A stretch of 6,870 bases of DNA, from contig CAMODP010000096.1 in assembly GCA_946611445.1 (NCBI GenBank), forward strand, positions 1 to 6,870. Direction: 5' to 3'. The DNA comes from an uncultured Eubacterium sp. (GTDB lineage Bacteria; Bacillota; Clostridia; Lachnospirales; Lachnospiraceae). Below, piece after piece: positions 5,675 to 6,870 of this stretch (position 1 is its first letter; each line of letters starts with the position of its first letter). Made by a program: the position numbers and the translations under genes. The notes below the pieces were generated by a model. It worked only from the letters and a program-made list of their open reading frames with translations, did no database searches and was not told the DNA's origin.

Positions 5675-6715
5675 ATGCTGACAAAGAAACAGAATCTTCG
5701 CGAAACTATTCACGGCGGCAATCCTGACAGACTGGTCAACCAGTTCGAGTATGTGAGCCTCTTCTTTGATCCGGCTACCATGGCAGCCATGGGCACACCC
5801 GTTCGCGGCGGCACATGGAAGAATGGCTGGGGCGTTCAGATCGAGTTCCCGGAGCACGTGCCGGGCATGTTCCCGAACACATCACCGGAGTTCGTCGTAA
5901 TCAAAGACATCGAAGACTGGCAGAAATACGTGCATGCTCCGAAGACCGAGTTTACCGATGAGGAATGGGCCGGTTTTCTTGCACCGCTCAAAGATGTGGA
6001 TCGCAATGAAGTCTTTGTTGCCCCGTTCGTAGCACCGGGCATCTTTGAAAAGCTGCATTACCTGATGGGCATGGAAGAGTGCATGATGAACTTCATCGAA
6101 GAGCCGGAAGCCATGCATGACCTTATTGATTATCTGGTAGAGTATGAGATCCGCGTGGCAGACGGCATCTGCAAGCACGCTCATCCGGATGCCCTGTTCC
6201 ATCACGATGACTGGGGCAGCCAGAGATCATCCTTCCTGTCCGTTCCGATGTTTGATGAATTCATCGTTCCGGCTTACCAGAAGATCTACGGCTTCTACAA
6301 GGACAACGGCGTCGAGCTGATCATCCATCACAGCGACTCCTATGCCAACAACCTCGTGCCGTCCATGATCAAGTGCGGCATCGACATCTGGCAGGGCGCC
6401 ATGAGCACGAACGATCTGGTCTCCTCTCTGGAGAAATACGGCGACAAGATCGCCTTCCACGGCGGCATCGACAACGGCAAGATCGACAAAGAAGGCTGGA
6501 CCGAGGAAGAAGTCATCGCCGAGACCAGAAATGCCATCAAGAAGTACTACACCAAGTACTCCTACATCCCCGGCACCGTCATGGGCGAGCCCGGCAGCAT
6601 CTTCCCGGGTGTCTACGATCTTGTATCCAAGACCATTGCAGAGGTCTCCGATGAGATCTTCGGCGAGGGCAGTGCCTCCTATACAGAAGGAAAGATGATG
6701 ACAGATTTTAAGTAA
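5675..6715 (+). CDS. Uroporphyrinogen decarboxylase (URO-D) superfamily protein, methyltransferase-like, not HemE
   Basis: The product has 346 residues with ATG seven bases after GGAGG. The superfamily is a TIM barrel that includes HemE and the zinc-dependent methyltransferases MtaA/MtbA and CmuA, which move methyl groups to or from corrinoid and thiol partners. Visible signatures are an N-terminal NPDRL segment (16-20), ALFHHDDWGSQ (173-183), VPMFDEFIVPAYQKIY (190-205), ELIIHHSDSYANNLVPSM (214-231), KCGIDIWQGA (233-242), FHGGID (261-266) and MGEPGS (303-308). Length is normal. The HemE hallmark (Arg-rich RQAGRY region near the N-terminus) is absent, so a heme role is unlikely. The His-X-Cys part of the classical zinc site reads HHSD here. 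The only cysteines are C136, C166 and C234, so zinc, if bound, must use other ligands. The gene follows an MFS permease and ends at a strong terminator; no corrinoid protein is in view. A role in demethylating an imported compound is inference. Confidence 0.92.
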   Translation: MLTKKQNLRETIHGGNPDRLVNQFEYVSLFFDPATMAAMGTPVRGGTWKNGWGVQIEFPEHVPGMFPNTSPEFVVIKDIEDWQKYVHAPKTEFTDEEWAGFLAPLKDVDRNEVFVAPFVAPGIFEKLHYLMGMEECMMNFIEEPEAMHDLIDYLVEYEIRVADGICKHAHPDALFHHDDWGSQRSSFLSVPMFDEFIVPAYQKIYGFYKDNGVELIIHHSDSYANNLVPSMIKCGIDIWQGAMSTNDLVSSLEKYGDKIAFHGGIDNGKIDKEGWTEEEVIAETRNAIKKYYTKYSYIPGTVMGEPGSIFPGVYDLVSKTIAEVSDEIFGEGSASYTEGKMMTDFK

Positions 6716-6746
6716 TGACCCTGTATGAAATCTGAACAGAGATTCT

Positions 6747-6789
6747 GGAGAAGCGATCCGGTCAAATGCCGGAGAGCTTCTCCTTTTTT
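6747..6789 (+). terminator. Rho-independent terminator after the UroD-like gene
   Basis: GGAGAAGC (6747-6754) pairs perfectly with GCTTCTCC (6776-6783). An inner CCGG/CCGG stem (6758-6761 and 6769-6772) is separated from it by a symmetric 3-base internal loop, and six T follow (6784-6789). It lies 32 bases past the stop codon and clearly closes this transcription unit. Confidence 0.93.
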
Positions 6790-6791
6790 CG

Positions 6792-6820
6792 TTCAATTTC
6801 AGGTGGGGATATGCTATACT
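6792..6820 (+). promoter_or_regulatory. Extended -10 promoter for a gene beyond the right edge
   Basis: TGCTATACT (6812-6820) is a good extended -10, and TTCAAT (6792-6797), 17 bases upstream, is a weak -35. It starts immediately after the terminator T-run, with transcription expected near 6827. The remaining 40 or so bases would be leader; no convincing start codon with a ribosome binding site is visible before the edge. Confidence 0.55.
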
Positions 6821-6870
6821 TTAGGGACGATGGAGACGGGAGTGCAGAATCAAATCAGGGACGGACGCTG

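Noticed and set aside
5675..6715. Heme-pathway uroporphyrinogen decarboxylase (hemE)
   Set aside because: The N-terminal Arg-rich HemE signature is missing, no tetrapyrrole genes are adjacent, and the upstream neighbour is a permease.
6830..6870. Start of a new coding region at ATG 6830
   Set aside because: The ATG falls almost at the predicted transcription start and AGGGA is only two bases away. Just 13 codons are visible, too little to support a gene.

Overview
The window looks like chromosomal DNA of a Clostridia-type Firmicute, most likely a gut Lachnospiraceae relative. The grounds are moderately high GC, strong GGAGG-type ribosome binding sites, SigA-type promoters (TTGACA/TATGAT, extended -10 TGnTATACT), hairpin-plus-T-run terminators, and protein families typical of that group. 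The species call is inference. Six protein-coding genes are supported. No RNA gene, insertion sequence, phage gene or CRISPR array was seen.

Left part (1-2784, plus strand). The 3' end of a VTC-domain polyphosphate-polymerase-type protein enters from the left edge. It overlaps by one base (TAATG) with a small four-helix DUF4956 membrane protein, and together they form a translationally coupled pair. A 220-base gap follows. It holds a strong inverted repeat and, nested in it, a near-consensus promoter (TTGACA-17-TATGAT). That promoter probably drives the next gene, a 378-residue protein of unknown function with a helical N-terminal body, coiled coils and a small Tudor/SH3-like beta module near its C-terminus. 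A GC-rich hairpin with T-run lies between this gene and its convergent neighbour.

Middle (2819-4231). On the minus strand is a single sugar ABC-type substrate-binding protein resembling the galactose/glucose-binding MglB group. It has its own candidate promoter and terminator, and no permease or ATPase gene is in view. A 405-base divergent intergenic region separates it from the next gene. This region holds the minus-strand promoter and a perfect 10-bp inverted repeat.

Right part (4232-6789, plus strand). A 12-helix MFS permease is followed, after 204 bases containing two stem-loops, by a uroporphyrinogen-decarboxylase-superfamily protein. The latter looks like a methyltransferase/demethylase-type member rather than heme HemE. 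It lacks the Cys residues of the classical His-X-Cys...Cys zinc site. A textbook terminator closes the unit, and an extended -10 promoter at 6792-6820 starts something beyond the right edge. The simplest reading is that the permease imports a small (perhaps methylated) compound that the UroD-like enzyme acts on. The substrate cannot be read from the sequence.
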